DNA of 64,000 nt, from NCBI GenBank assembly GCA_014385025.1, contig JACRTB010000012.1:1-64000 (forward strand). The letters run 5' to 3'. The notes under the pieces were generated by a model. That model had not been told where the DNA came from, made no database searches, and saw nothing but the letters and a program-made list of their open reading frames with translations. The translations under genes and the position numbers were made by a program. Origin of the DNA: Yanshouia hominis (lineage in GTDB: Bacteria > Bacillota > Clostridia > Oscillospirales > Ruminococcaceae). Shown here piece after piece: positions 48,854 to 58,536 of this stretch; within the stretch, counting starts at the first letter, position 1, and each line of letters starts with the position of its first letter.

Positions 48854-50020
48854 TCATGCGTTTACGGCTTTCTGAATACGTTTTACAGCCTCCAGGACGG
48901 TTGATCTCGGACATGCGACGTTGAAACGAGCAAACCCCTCCCCTTCATATCCGAATGTGCTCCCGTCATTCGGCAGAACTTTTACCGTTTCTTTGAAGAA
49001 TCTCATAAGCTCTTCATGAGTCATGCCCCATTCCCTGCAGTCAACCCAAAGAAGATAGGTGCCCTCGGGATAGATAAGATGCATTCCCTTGATATTTTTG
49101 AGACCTTCGTGGAACGTTTTTACATTCTCTTCCACATACTCAACAAACTGGTCAGCATAATAGGCACACTCGTTATAAAGAACCTTCATGGCGAGCTGAC
49201 CGAAGATAGGCCGACCGAACGCTTTGTTGTTCAGCCGTTCTTCCAGAATTACCGCTTTATTGTGCTGATTGGGGCAAATAAATGCGGCTGTCCTCAGGCC
49301 AGCGGTATTGAATGTCTTGCTTGGATTAATTGAAATGCAGCAGATATCACGGAATCCAGGGTCCACAGCGGCAAAAGGAATGTGTTTGTGCCCACTGTAA
49401 ACAATATCGCTGTGAATCTCATCAGAAAGAACAAACACATGGTGCTTCAAGCACAGATCCCCGATCTTCTGAAGCTCATCACGCGTAAACACACGTCCGG
49501 TCGGATTTTGGGGATTACATAAAATCATCACTTTTGCACGAGGGTCAGACAGCTTTTTTTCAAGATCCTCAAAGTCGATTTCGTATCTGCCATCCTTAAG
49601 AACCAACGGATTGCGGGCTATTCTTCGCCCATTGTTCTCAATGAGCTGAAAAAGCGGATGGTATGCCGGTGTCTGAAGGACAACTTTATCACCGGGTGAA
49701 GAAAACGCTCTCATACCATAAACAAGGGGAAGAACTGCGCCGGGGGCAAATTCCACCATTTCGGGGGTGCAGTCCCAGTCAAACCGTTCAGTCTGCCATT
49801 TCGACACCGCATTACAAAATTCAATGTCATTAAAGGGGTAACCGTAATGACCCTGCTTCACTCGTTCAAGCAGTGCATCGACCAGCTCTCTTGGGCTGGC
49901 GAAATCAGAATCGGCGATCCACATGGGTACCACGTCGTTTGGGCACTCACTCGGTGCATATTTCCTTGCGTCAGTCCCTCTGCGTACAATCGGCTCATCA
50001 AAATCGTGTTGTTTCTTCAT
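48854..50020 (-). CDS. MalY/PatB-family PLP C-S lyase/aminotransferase
   Basis: A 388-residue PLP enzyme of the MalY/PatB group (cystathionine beta-lyase-like). Motifs: DEPIVRRGTDARKYAP at the start, NPQNPTGRVFTRDEL (about residue 165), PLP lysine in SINPSKTFNTAGLRTA (about 232) and C-terminal RFNVACPRS. Members cleave C-S bonds of cysteine conjugates, giving thiol, ammonia and pyruvate through 2-aminoacrylate, the classical RidA substrate. Its presence beside RidA and an importer suggests a sulfur amino acid or S-conjugate as substrate. An aminotransferase activity is the alternative. Confidence 0.9.
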   Translation of the reverse strand: MKKQHDFDEPIVRRGTDARKYAPSECPNDVVPMWIADSDFASPRELVDALLERVKQGHYGYPFNDIEFCNAVSKWQTERFDWDCTPEMVEFAPGAVLPLVYGMRAFSSPGDKVVLQTPAYHPLFQLIENNGRRIARNPLVLKDGRYEIDFEDLEKKLSDPRAKVMILCNPQNPTGRVFTRDELQKIGDLCLKHHVFVLSDEIHSDIVYSGHKHIPFAAVDPGFRDICCISINPSKTFNTAGLRTAAFICPNQHNKAVILEERLNNKAFGRPIFGQLAMKVLYNECAYYADQFVEYVEENVKTFHEGLKNIKGMHLIYPEGTYLLWVDCREWGMTHEELMRFFKETVKVLPNDGSTFGYEGEGFARFNVACPRSTVLEAVKRIQKAVNA

Positions 50021-50045
50021 GCCTTGAACTCCCTACTTCCCTTTA

Positions 50046-50825
50046 TCAATAGTCGATGCCCAACATTGCTCCGATCTTTTTATATGCCGGGAGAAGTTTA
50101 TACTCGGCGGTAACATCATACTTGATGGGAAATCCGACCTGCGTTTTGGCTGTTGTGCAGAGCCCGTCCAGCAACGCTTCCGCTTTATCAGGAGTGAAGG
50201 TGAAAATCATTTCATTTTCCTGCGCCATACCATGTTTGCGATCTCCGATACAGGGAACGCTGATGTAAAAATCATGCTTGAGCATTGCGGGAACAACGGC
50301 ATATACACAAGCGGAATGTCCGCTCAACTGACTGTAAACGTCACTTCCATCAATCCAGTTCACTGAGATCAGCAGATGCGTCAATTGGGCAGGATCGCAG
50401 TACATCATCACAACATCCGGCTCAAAATCACAGGTTTCCCAAGGTGCCGCTAAAAGTCCTTTATAGATACCGGGTTCCAGCTTCGGCAGATTTCTGGCCC
50501 ATTTTGCACCTGCTTCCAAGGAACTCGCGGACTCGGGATAGCGATTGGCGCCGCTCAGGAAATATTCGGGAACCTCTGTGTATCCGAAGCCAATTACAGG
50601 TTCCACACACCAGTTATCCTTATGGAGCATGACCATTTTTTGACCCTGTCTGCGGACCAGACTAAAGAGCTGGCACATGGATAGATGATGCCCCATGTCA
50701 CGAAGGGGCTGCGTCGCATCCTGCGGGATTTCTTCATCCATCCGAAGCATGCGGACCGCGATCGGATATGATCTCAATCCAAGAAAATTTCTGAGGCTTG
50801 TGGTGATTTCTTCTTTTGTGCGCAT
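50046..50825 (-). CDS. DUF169 family protein
   Basis: A 259-residue soluble DUF169 protein: LRNFLGLRSYPIAVRMLRMDEEIP at the start and conserved CQLFSLVRRQGQKMVMLHKDNWCVEP, CDPAQLTHLL and SGHSACVYAVVPAML cysteine-containing blocks. The function is unknown; the cysteines suggest a metal or cluster site. GAGAGGAGCACG precedes the ATG. It is the first gene of the module B operon, directly behind two copies of an operator-like palindrome. Confidence 0.87.
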   Translation of the reverse strand: MRTKEEITTSLRNFLGLRSYPIAVRMLRMDEEIPQDATQPLRDMGHHLSMCQLFSLVRRQGQKMVMLHKDNWCVEPVIGFGYTEVPEYFLSGANRYPESASSLEAGAKWARNLPKLEPGIYKGLLAAPWETCDFEPDVVMMYCDPAQLTHLLISVNWIDGSDVYSQLSGHSACVYAVVPAMLKHDFYISVPCIGDRKHGMAQENEMIFTFTPDKAEALLDGLCTTAKTQVGFPIKYDVTAEYKLLPAYKKIGAMLGIDY

Positions 50826-50864
50826 AAATCGTGCTCCTCTCTATTGAACAACTATTCGCTGAGT

Positions 50865-50894
50865 AATAATGCATTATTATAATAATGCATTATT
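50865..50894. promoter_or_regulatory. Two tandem 14-bp palindromes upstream of the module B operon
   Basis: AATAATGCATTATT occurs at 50865-50878 and again at 50881-50894, each a perfect palindrome with centres 16 bp apart, 40 nt upstream of the DUF169 start. This is likely a double operator for a dimeric regulator, with the GntR or LysR protein of the island as candidates. Confidence 0.65.
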
Positions 50895-51085
50895 AAATTT
50901 ACTTCAAGTAATTTTTTGAAAAACGTCATTTTGGACAACTTTTGTTTATCCAATAGGTACAATCAGCCAAAACAACTGTATAATAATATAATCAGCACAC
51001 CTCCATGCCGCAAAGAGATCTCCTGTACTTCCTTATCGGCGCTAATTTTTGAAACACATCGCCTTACGAATACTTTTCCGCGTAG
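50895..51085. other. Gene-free part of the DUF169 upstream region
   Basis: AT-rich to about 51,000. No gene is seen. It presumably holds the module B promoter just right of the palindromes. Confidence 0.35.
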
Positions 51086-51120
51086 ATAAATATCCCCCGG
51101 TTTCGCCGGGGGATATTTAT
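51086..51120. terminator. 15-bp hairpin, sister of the one at 52103
   Basis: ATAAATATCCCCCGG pairs perfectly with CCGGGGGATATTTAT around a TTTCG loop. It shares the CCCCCGG/CCGGGGG core with the hairpin at 52103-52133. Confidence 0.75.
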
Positions 51121-51132
51121 TCATACAAAAAA

Positions 51133-51155
51133 GGCAGCCCCCAAAGGGGGCTGCC
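51133..51155 (-). terminator. Terminator downstream of the truncated dehydrogenase
   Basis: GGCAGCCCCC and GGGGGCTGCC form a 10-bp stem with an AAA loop. On the minus strand it is followed by a T-run (AAAAAA on plus), fitting termination of transcripts from the dehydrogenase remnant. Confidence 0.75.
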
Positions 51156-51278
51156 AGATGGACAAAACAACAGGATAATCGATCGTCAGACATCTTCAAA
51201 GGAGATGCAGAAAACAAACCTTTCTAAGAGCCGTCGAATCAAGGGGCCGATTTGATTCGCACCCCCCTTGGAAAAAAT

Positions 51279-52102
51279 TTAGAAGTGATTGACCTGATGC
51301 TTGGGTGTCTGACCGTGCAACCCGCGTATTACTTCGGCGGCTGCACCAGTCAACAAAGTATACATCGCTTCTTCAGTGTACCAAGCAGCGTGCGGAGTCA
51401 AAATAACATTTTCCAAAGTCAGCAGGGGATCATCAAGGCTGATGGACTCCCGTGTCAGCACATCAAGGCCGGCACCGCCAAGTTGTCCATTCTTGATTGC
51501 GTCATAGAGCGCCGACTCATCGACAAGACCTCCGCGTGCGGTATTGATCAGAATTGCACCTTGCTTCATCTGAGACAAAAAGTCGGCATTGACCAGCTTT
51601 TGGGTATAGCGGTTTAACGGAGCGTGAATTGATACAAAATCACTCTGCGCAAGCATTTCATTCTGACTCACCAGAGTAATTCCCCGTCCCTCCAGTTGTT
51701 CCTGACGAAGTCCGGGATCGCTGGCGATCACCTTCATGCCAAAAGCCTGCGCTTTTTTTGCAACACAACAGGCGATGTTGCCCGCGCCGAGAAGTCCCAA
51801 TGTCCGTCCTCGAATTGCATGAACCGGCTTTGTAACCGAGTAGTCCCATTTGCCTTCCTTGACGGTGCGTTCCAGTATGTTCAGCCGTTTAGCGCAGGCA
51901 AGCAGCAGAAGGATTGCGTGATTTGATACTTCCTCAATACAGTAGTCAGGGACATTTGCCACCGGAATCCTGGCGCGGCTGGCGAAAAAAGCATGCGTCG
52001 TGCTGTTGAAAACGGCATGACCTGCACGCAGGCATTCCAAAAATTTGGCGTTCTGTAAGGCGTTTTTGCACCGTGTGTTGGGCTGTCGTAAAAACAGCGC
52101 GA
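51279..52102 (-). pseudogene. D-2-hydroxyacid dehydrogenase (C-terminal-binding-protein type), 5'-truncated
   Basis: The frame carries the NAD-binding domain and C-terminal part of a D-2-hydroxyacid dehydrogenase: IPVANVPDYCIEEVSNHA, GLLGAGNIACCVAKKAQAFGMKVIASDP, NTARGGLVDE and HAAWYTEEAM. Family members have about 310-330 residues with some 100 before the IPVANVP motif. Here only about 50 poorly matching residues precede it, and the only ATG lies inside a 13-bp GC hairpin, so no proper start remains. I call it a 5'-deleted remnant. Its intact form would reduce 2-keto acids, in keeping with the amino-acid catabolism nearby. Confidence 0.75.
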
Positions 52103-52133
52103 AAAATGCCCCCGGCATTGCCGGGGGCATTTT
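52103..52133. terminator. 13-bp GC hairpin at the broken 5' end of the dehydrogenase remnant
   Basis: AAAATGCCCCCGG and CCGGGGGCATTTT pair perfectly around CATTG. It resembles the hairpin at 51086-51120; the pair brackets the pseudogene. Confidence 0.75.
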
Positions 52134-52512
52134 ATGAGAAGCGAAGTCGGCCGGCCGGTTTCAGCAAATCCGCCAGCCCCTCTGTGACGCGAATAACCAA
52201 ACATGATTCGTCTGTTCAAGATAGTATGCCGCAGATTCTTCAGCGCGCTTTTTGTATGTCATATCACTTTCTGCTTATGATTTCAAAGAATTTCGCAGCA
52301 TTTGGAACAAGGCCCATATTGCAATTCCAATATCGCACGCCATACTTTTTCAGCAAAAACTGGTGAAAGAGTCCCGGTGTTGTTCGCGAACTCCAACAGT
52401 CTCTGCTTGTGTGATCAGAGAAAGGCGGACACACTTTTTGTGAGTGTCTACTTTTAGATTACCAGGTGCAACACACTTTTTTGCCCATACCTTTTATGTT
52501 GAGATAAAATTT
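52134..52512. other. Gene-free stretch upstream of lysA terminator
   Basis: No gene or recognisable element except a small dyad GACAC/GTGTC around a CTTTTTG loop (about 52,428-52,449). It may be debris of the event that truncated the dehydrogenase. Confidence 0.4.
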
Positions 52513-52542
52513 AGGGGAACGCCCTTCCGCGGGCGCTCCCCT
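52513..52542 (-). terminator. Terminator of lysA
   Basis: AGGGGAACGCCC pairs with GGGCGCTCCCCT (one mismatch) around TTCCGC, 13 nt beyond the lysA stop. It is flanked by TTTTG on plus and AAATTTA on the left, giving T-rich tails both ways. Confidence 0.75.
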
Positions 52543-52554
52543 TTTGTGCTTGCC

Positions 52555-53853
52555 TCAGAGATCGTTGCGGACCAAATCCTCCATACTCTCGCGCCGGATA
52601 ATTTCACGTGCTTGTCCATCTCTCACCATAACGGCAGCGGGACGGGGCACCCGGTTATAGTTGGAAGCCATCGAGTAGTTGTAGGCTCCGGTCGCCAGAA
52701 CAGCGATAATATCATCAACCTTGGGAGACTGAATCGGCATCCCCTCCCCGACCAGATCGCCGCTCTCGCAGCAGCGGCCCGCAAGGGTGATGACGCTGTC
52801 CTTCGGATCGGCGGCCCGGTTGGCCAGCACCGCTTCGTACTGGGACTGATAAAGAATATAGCGGGGATTATCGGTCATACCGCCATCCACCGAAACATAA
52901 GTGCGGATATTCGGGATCACCTTGACTCCACCGACGGTGTAAAGGGTAATGCCAGCCGATCCGACAACCGAACGGCCGGGTTCGATGGCGATGAAGGGCG
53001 TCTCAAGACCGTACTTGCGGCAGGTCGTATGGACCATTCCGGAAACCTTCTCCATGTAATCCTGATAGGGCACCGGATCATTTTCCGGAACATACTTGAT
53101 GCCGAAACCGCCGCCAAGGTTCAGTTCGGTGAGAATAAGGCCCGTTTCATCCCTGACAGCCGCCATAAAGCCGATCATCACCTCAGCCGCGCACTCAAAG
53201 GGATCAATCTCGAAAATCTGCGAACCGATATGGCAGTGAATTCCCTTGAGGGCGACTCCCGGATGGGTCAGAGCGTAGCGGACCGCGTCAAGCGCCTCGC
53301 CGGTTTCCAGCGCGAAGCCGAACTTCGAATCAATCTGCCCGGTGCGGACAAAATTATGGGTATGGGCATCGATTCCCGGTTTGATTCGCAGCAGAATCGG
53401 AACCACCTTGTTTTGAGAGATCGCAATGGCTGAAATACGCTCCAGCTCGGTCAGATTATCAACGACGATTCGCCCGACATTGTGCTCAATCGCATAGGTC
53501 AGCTCCTCGACCGTCTTGTTGTTGCCATGATAGAAGATTTTCTCGACCGGGAATCCAACCGAAAGCGCAGTATAAAGCTCCCCCCGGGAGACGACGTCGA
53601 TGCCGCAGCCCTCGCTTTCCACGATGCGGTAAATCTCTTTGCAGGCAAACGCCTTGCTCGCATAGGCCACCAGCCCTTTGCCGCCGTAATAGCGGTCGAT
53701 CGAGCCCTTATACTGCCGCAAAGTGTCGCGGATGGTCCCCTCGTCAAAGACGTAAAGCGGGGTTCCATAGGTACGCGCCAGTTCCACCGTATCGGCCGAG
53801 CCGATTGTCAGGTGCCCCGCCTCATTGACAGAAAGGCAGTCAGATACAAACAT
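52555..53853 (-). CDS. lysA: Diaminopimelate decarboxylase
   Basis: A 432-residue PLP enzyme of the alanine-racemase-fold decarboxylase family, catalysing the last step of lysine synthesis (meso-DAP to L-lysine and CO2). Start at the second ATG (53853), 6 nt after GGGAGGA. It shows the PLP lysine in AYASKAFACKEI (about residue 57), HIGSQIFE, GGGFGIKY, EPGRSVVGSAG and the substrate-binding Cys in GRCCESGD. It is a single gene with its own terminator, next to engB but separated by 66 nt. Confidence 0.95.
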   Translation of the reverse strand: MFVSDCLSVNEAGHLTIGSADTVELARTYGTPLYVFDEGTIRDTLRQYKGSIDRYYGGKGLVAYASKAFACKEIYRIVESEGCGIDVVSRGELYTALSVGFPVEKIFYHGNNKTVEELTYAIEHNVGRIVVDNLTELERISAIAISQNKVVPILLRIKPGIDAHTHNFVRTGQIDSKFGFALETGEALDAVRYALTHPGVALKGIHCHIGSQIFEIDPFECAAEVMIGFMAAVRDETGLILTELNLGGGFGIKYVPENDPVPYQDYMEKVSGMVHTTCRKYGLETPFIAIEPGRSVVGSAGITLYTVGGVKVIPNIRTYVSVDGGMTDNPRYILYQSQYEAVLANRAADPKDSVITLAGRCCESGDLVGEGMPIQSPKVDDIIAVLATGAYNYSMASNYNRVPRPAAVMVRDGQAREIIRRESMEDLVRNDL

Positions 53854-53918
53854 TGTCATTCCTCCCGGTTGATCGATTTATTTCCACCGCGTCATCATCT
53901 TTGCGCGGTCGGCTGCAA

Positions 53919-54542
53919 TCAGTAAAAGCGCTGTTCTCCGCCGCTCTCCGGCTCGTCGTCGGGCTGGGATAGGTCCTCAATGATCTCCCGCACCGCATCG
54001 ACCCCCTCCCCTGTTTCCGAGGAGCAGGGAATCATCGTAATCTCCTCCCCGCAGGAAAACTCCTGGGCAAAGGCCGCCAGACGCGCGGTTCTCTGGGTTT
54101 TGTTGAGCTTGTCCGCCTTAGTCAGCAGAACCACAAAGGGCGTCTCCGTATCAATCAGATAATCGGCCATCGTCAGATCGTCCGAGGAGGGCGGGTGGCG
54201 CATGTCAACAAGCAGAAAAACGATGCGGATATCCCGGCTCTGTCCGAAATAGCCGCCAATCAGCTCATCCCAGCGCCGCCGCTCCCCCTTTGCCACCTTG
54301 GCAAATCCGTAACCGGGGAGGTCAACAAAGCGAACCTCCCCAGCGCGGTAAAAGTTGATGGTCGCCGTCTTGCCGGGCATCGAGCTGACCCGCGCCAATG
54401 AGCGGCGGTTGAAAATTTTATTGAGCAGCGAAGATTTTCCGACATTGGAGCGCCCGGTAAAGACAAACTCGGGACAATCGGAATCGGAAAGCTGCTGGGA
54501 AAGGCCGAATGCCTTCTCAAAGACGACCAGATGATAGTTCAA
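53919..54542 (-). CDS. engB: Ribosome biogenesis GTP-binding protein YsxC/EngB
   Basis: A 207-residue GTPase needed for late 50S subunit assembly. G-motifs are intact: GRSNVGKSSLLNKIF (G1), DLPGYGFAK (G3), TKADKLNKTQ (G4). The TTG start at 54542 follows AAAGGAG. It lies 15 nt after the lon stop, the usual lon-engB order of clostridia, so it is co-transcribed with lon. The acidic C-terminal tail is short and unremarkable. Confidence 0.95.
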   Translation of the reverse strand: MNYHLVVFEKAFGLSQQLSDSDCPEFVFTGRSNVGKSSLLNKIFNRRSLARVSSMPGKTATINFYRAGEVRFVDLPGYGFAKVAKGERRRWDELIGGYFGQSRDIRIVFLLVDMRHPPSSDDLTMADYLIDTETPFVVLLTKADKLNKTQRTARLAAFAQEFSCGEEITMIPCSSETGEGVDAVREIIEDLSQPDDEPESGGEQRFY

Positions 54543-54557
54543 AGCGTTTCTCCTTTT

Positions 54558-56975
54558 TCAGCAGGTCACCGGCCGGCGGGGTGTTTCAGCCGCCAGCATC
54601 GGAAGCATCGGCGCCGCGGCCTTCTGTTCCGGTGCGGGGAGATCCGCGAGGGCAAGCTGAAGCACCTCGTCAATTCCCCTGACCGGCACGAAATGGATCG
54701 CCTCCCGGACCGCCGGATCGATCTCCGCAATATCCGGCTCGTTGGCCGCGGGGATGACGACCGTCTGAATCCGGTTGCGGAAGGCCGCCATCGACTTTTC
54801 CCGCAGGCCGCCGATCGGCAGGACCCTCCCGCGCAGGGTGATCTCGCCGGTCATGGCGACATTGCTCCGCACCGGCGTGCCGGAGAGGGCGGAAACAAGA
54901 GCCGTGCAGATCGTCACACCGGCCGAGGGACCGTCCTTCGGCACCGCACCCTCCGGGACATGGACATGGATATCCTTATCCTTGTAAAAGGTGGGGCTGA
55001 TGTGATAGCGCTCGGCATGGGCACGCAGAAAGCTGACCGCGGCATGGGCGGATTCCTTCATCACGTCCCCGAGCGATCCGGTCAACTCAACCTTACCGCT
55101 GCCGTCAAGCACTGCGACTTCCACCTGCAGCATTTCGCCGCCCACCGAGGTCCACGCAAGGCCGTTGACCACGCCCACCTCATCGGCTTTACCGAGGTCG
55201 TCCGGCAGAAATTTACGCGGTCCAAGCAGCATTTCAACCAGTTCCGGCGTGACGGTGATTCTCTTCGCTTCCCCCGCCACAATTTTTTTGGCGCATTTGC
55301 GGAAAAGCGAAGCAATGGTACGCTCAAGCGTCCGGACGCCGGCTTCGCGGGTATATCCGTCGATCACGGCGTAGAGTGCCTCATCCGTAATCCTCGCCTG
55401 CCGTCCATCCAGACCGTTCTTGGTTCTTTGCTTGGGGATCAGATGTTCCTTGGCGATATGCAGTTTCTCCTCGCGGGTATAGCTCGGCAGCTCGATGACC
55501 TCCATCCGGTCGTAGAGCGGCGCCGGGATCTGCTCGGCATTGTTGGCCGTCGCCAGGAAGAGGACCTCCGACAGGTCGAAGGGCAGCTCAAGAAAATGAT
55601 CGCGGAAGGCGTGGTTCTGCTCGGAATCAAGCACCTCAAGCAGCGCCGAGGAGGGATCTCCCTTATAATCTCCGCCGAGCTTATCGACCTCATCGAGAAG
55701 CATCAGCGGGTTGTTGCTCTTGGCACGGCGCATCGCATCAATAATCCGGCCCGGCATCGACCCTATGTAGGTCTTGCGGTGGCCGCGGATGTCCGACTCG
55801 TCCTTGACGCCGCCGAGCGAGATGCGCACATAGTCCCGTCCCGTCGCGCGGGCGATCGAACGTGCGACCGAGGTTTTCCCCACGCCGGGCGGGCCGACGA
55901 GGCAAAGAATCTGCCCCTTCTGATCGGGAGCCAGAGCCTGCACCGCGATGGATTCCAGCACCCGTTCCTTAACCTTTTTCATTCCATAGTGATCGTGGTC
56001 GAGGATTCGGGAGGCTTCCTTAATATCGGACTTAACGGTGCGGTGGATATTCCAGGGAAGCTCAAGGCAGACATCGAGGTAGCCTCGGATCACCGCGGCC
56101 TCCTGTGAGTTGGAAGGCATTTTCGCAAGGCGGTTAACCTCCTTGACCAGCTTTTCCGCCGCCTCTTCCCCAAGGCCCAGCTTTTCGATTCTGTTAAGAT
56201 ATTCCTCCACCTCGGCCTCGGGAGAATCATCGTCCCCAAGCTCTTCCGAAATGACCTTCATCTGCTCACGAAGGTAGTATTCCTTTTGGTTGCGGTCGAT
56301 CTGGCTCTTGACCTTCTCGTAAATTCCCGCTTCCAGCCGGAGAATCTCATTCTCGTTTTCAAAGATCTCCGCAAGAATCTCCAGGCGGCGCAGGACGTTC
56401 GATTCCTCGAGCACCTCCTGCTTCTCCTCAACCGGAAGCGGCACATTGCCCGCCACATACTCCGAGAGGAGCAGAGGGTCCTCAGCGACCATCACCCCGA
56501 GCACCAGCTCTTTGGGCATCTTCGGCGAGAGGGAGACATATTCTTCAAAAAGGTTCTTGACCGTCCGCATCAGTGCGCTGACCAGATCCTGAGAACCGGA
56601 GGGAATCCGGCGGGTCGGGTAGGGGCGCACCTCGGCGATAAAGTAGGGGTCCTCCTGGGTCACCGACAGGATCTTGGCCCGGGTCAGGCCCTCGGCCATG
56701 ACCCGCAGCCCCGTCCCCTGCACCCGGATCACCTGTTTGATTTCGGCGATCACGCCGACACGGTACAGGCCCTCATCGTGGGGATCATCCTCCTGAATAT
56801 CGCTCTGGGCGGTCAGAAAGATTTTCCGTCCCTCTTCCAGCGCCTGATTCAGGGCCGCGATCGACTTTTCACGGCCAATATCGAAATGAAGCACCATCTT
56901 CGGGAAAAGCACCAGCCCGCGCAGTGCAATGACCGGAAGGGTCTGGTTCTGTATCAAGGTTCTTTTCTCTCTCAA
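54558..56975 (-). CDS. lon: ATP-dependent protease Lon
   Basis: An 805-residue cytoplasmic AAA+ serine protease that degrades misfolded and regulatory proteins. The TTG at 56975 sits 7 nt after GGAGGT; a TTG 15 nt upstream overlaps that site. Layout: LON substrate-binding domain (1-200), coiled coil, Walker [14 protein letters not shown] (about 357), Walker [10 protein letters not shown], and protease domain with the Ser/Lys dyad ([10 protein letters not shown], Ser near 680; [13 protein letters not shown], Lys near 722). It heads a lon-engB unit downstream of clpX. Confidence 0.96.
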   Translation of the reverse strand: MREKRTLIQNQTLPVIALRGLVLFPKMVLHFDIGREKSIAALNQALEEGRKIFLTAQSDIQEDDPHDEGLYRVGVIAEIKQVIRVQGTGLRVMAEGLTRAKILSVTQEDPYFIAEVRPYPTRRIPSGSQDLVSALMRTVKNLFEEYVSLSPKMPKELVLGVMVAEDPLLLSEYVAGNVPLPVEEKQEVLEESNVLRRLEILAEIFENENEILRLEAGIYEKVKSQIDRNQKEYYLREQMKVISEELGDDDSPEAEVEEYLNRIEKLGLGEEAAEKLVKEVNRLAKMPSNSQEAAVIRGYLDVCLELPWNIHRTVKSDIKEASRILDHDHYGMKKVKERVLESIAVQALAPDQKGQILCLVGPPGVGKTSVARSIARATGRDYVRISLGGVKDESDIRGHRKTYIGSMPGRIIDAMRRAKSNNPLMLLDEVDKLGGDYKGDPSSALLEVLDSEQNHAFRDHFLELPFDLSEVLFLATANNAEQIPAPLYDRMEVIELPSYTREEKLHIAKEHLIPKQRTKNGLDGRQARITDEALYAVIDGYTREAGVRTLERTIASLFRKCAKKIVAGEAKRITVTPELVEMLLGPRKFLPDDLGKADEVGVVNGLAWTSVGGEMLQVEVAVLDGSGKVELTGSLGDVMKESAHAAVSFLRAHAERYHISPTFYKDKDIHVHVPEGAVPKDGPSAGVTICTALVSALSGTPVRSNVAMTGEITLRGRVLPIGGLREKSMAAFRNRIQTVVIPAANEPDIAEIDPAVREAIHFVPVRGIDEVLQLALADLPAPEQKAAAPMLPMLAAETPRRPVTC

Positions 56976-57183
56976 AGTGGTTACCTCCAATCATTCTAAA
57001 TTCATTGGCAGACGGGCAAAATGCATTGGCCCTATGCCTTGGATTCATTATACTAGATAAAAGATGAAGATTTCAAGTGTACATGATTACCAAGATAAAA
57101 AGGGATTCTTCCCCGGGATCGACGCCGGCGTCAAATCCGGCATGGAGCCCGGAGAACAATCCCTCCTTGCAGCGAAGTTGGCA

Positions 57184-58500
57184 TCAGGACGCGGGGGTGC
57201 TGGTACGGGAACGGGGCTTGCGCGCCTCCGCAATGGCGCGGGGGCTTTCAGCGGGAAGCCGTTCCGGATCGCGGAGAATCAGCGGTTCTCCCGTGCGGTC
57301 CACGCAGCCCTTGGTGATCACAATCCGCTCAATCGTATAATCGCTCGGAGCGTCAAACATCAGCTTGGCCAGCGTCTCCTCGAGGATACCGCGCAGTCCG
57401 CGCGCACCGGTCTTGCGCTCAATGGCAAGACGGGCGATTTCCTCCAGAGCCTCCTGCTCGAATTCGAGCGTGATCCGGTCCAGTTCAAAGAGGCGCTGGT
57501 ACTGCTTGATCATCGAATTCTTCGGCTCGAGCAGAATGCGGATCAGTGCCTGCTCATCGAGAGCCGAAAGAGAGGTAATGACCGGCAGGCGTCCGACCAG
57601 CTCGGGAATCAGCCCGAAGCGGACAAGATCCTGCGGAATCAGCTCTTTCATCAGCTCGTCGGTCTGCTCGCGGCTGCGCACCGGCGCGCCGAAGCCCATC
57701 GATGAAGTGGCAACCCGCTTTTCCACCGTCTTTTCGATTCCATCGAAAGCGCCGCCGCAGATAAAGAGGATATTTGAGGTATCAATCTGAATAAATTCCT
57801 GCTGCGGATGCTTTCTGCCCCCCTGAGGCGGGACGTTGGCAACGGTGCCCTCCAAAATTTTCAGCAGGGCCTGCTGCACCCCTTCGCCCGAAACGTCCCG
57901 AGTGATGGAAGGATTTTCGCTTTTACGGGCAATCTTATCAATTTCGTCGATATAGATAATGCCGCGCTGTGCTTTCTGCACATCAAAATCGGCCGCTTGA
58001 ATCAAGCGCAGCAAAATATTCTCAACGTCCTCGCCGACGTAGCCAGCCTCGGTCAGCGTGGTGGCGTCGGCAATGGCAAACGGAACTCCCAGCATCTTGG
58101 CGAGGGTCTGTGCCAGCAGTGTCTTGCCGGTGCCGGTGGGACCCAGCAGAAGGACGTTGCTCTTCTGCAGCTCCACGCCTCCATCTCCGCCCGCGCAGAA
58201 AATCCGTTTATAATGGTTATAGACGGCGACTGAAAGGGCGATTTTCGCCTCTTGCTGGCCGATCACATACTCGTCAAGCCCGGCTTTGATTTCGGCAGGC
58301 TTCAGAAACACAGGCTGCGCCTCGGTCTTCGACGTCTTTTTGCGGCGGACGATCCCGTTTTCCTCCTCGAGGATGCTCACACAGAGATCGACGCACTCGT
58401 TGCAGATGCAGACGCCGGGACCCGCGATCATACGGCTGACCTGCTCCTGCTGCTTGCCGCAGAAAGAACAGCGCAGCGGCTTGTTATCTTCTCTTGCCAT
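57184..58500 (-). CDS. clpX: ATP-dependent Clp protease ATP-binding subunit ClpX
   Basis: A 438-residue AAA+ unfoldase that feeds substrates to ClpP. It has an N-terminal zinc-binding domain ([11 protein letters not shown], then CICNEC, residues 11-37), Walker A GPTGTGKT (about 122), Walker [10 protein letters not shown] (about 187), GYVGEDVE pore loop, the RSREQ pore-2 region and the ClpP-docking IGF-type loop replaced by MGFGAPVRS (about 277). The C-terminus has a basic Ser/Thr/Pro tail. It lies 36 nt after clpP, same strand: the tig-clpP-clpX operon order. Confidence 0.96.
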   Translation of the reverse strand: MAREDNKPLRCSFCGKQQEQVSRMIAGPGVCICNECVDLCVSILEEENGIVRRKKTSKTEAQPVFLKPAEIKAGLDEYVIGQQEAKIALSVAVYNHYKRIFCAGGDGGVELQKSNVLLLGPTGTGKTLLAQTLAKMLGVPFAIADATTLTEAGYVGEDVENILLRLIQAADFDVQKAQRGIIYIDEIDKIARKSENPSITRDVSGEGVQQALLKILEGTVANVPPQGGRKHPQQEFIQIDTSNILFICGGAFDGIEKTVEKRVATSSMGFGAPVRSREQTDELMKELIPQDLVRFGLIPELVGRLPVITSLSALDEQALIRILLEPKNSMIKQYQRLFELDRITLEFEQEALEEIARLAIERKTGARGLRGILEETLAKLMFDAPSDYTIERIVITKGCVDRTGEPLILRDPERLPAESPRAIAEARKPRSRTSTPAS

Positions 58501-58536
58501 ATCCTTCTCCTTCGAAACTGCTGGATGGTAGGAACC

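Noticed and set aside
52134..52554. T-box or lysine riboswitch near lysA
   Set aside because: This region is downstream of lysA, and only 60 nt lie upstream of its start; no conserved T-box or lysine-riboswitch elements were recognised.
54531..56108. Plus-strand open frame of 525 codons opposite lon
   Set aside because: Antisense shadow of a clear Lon protease; no start signal.
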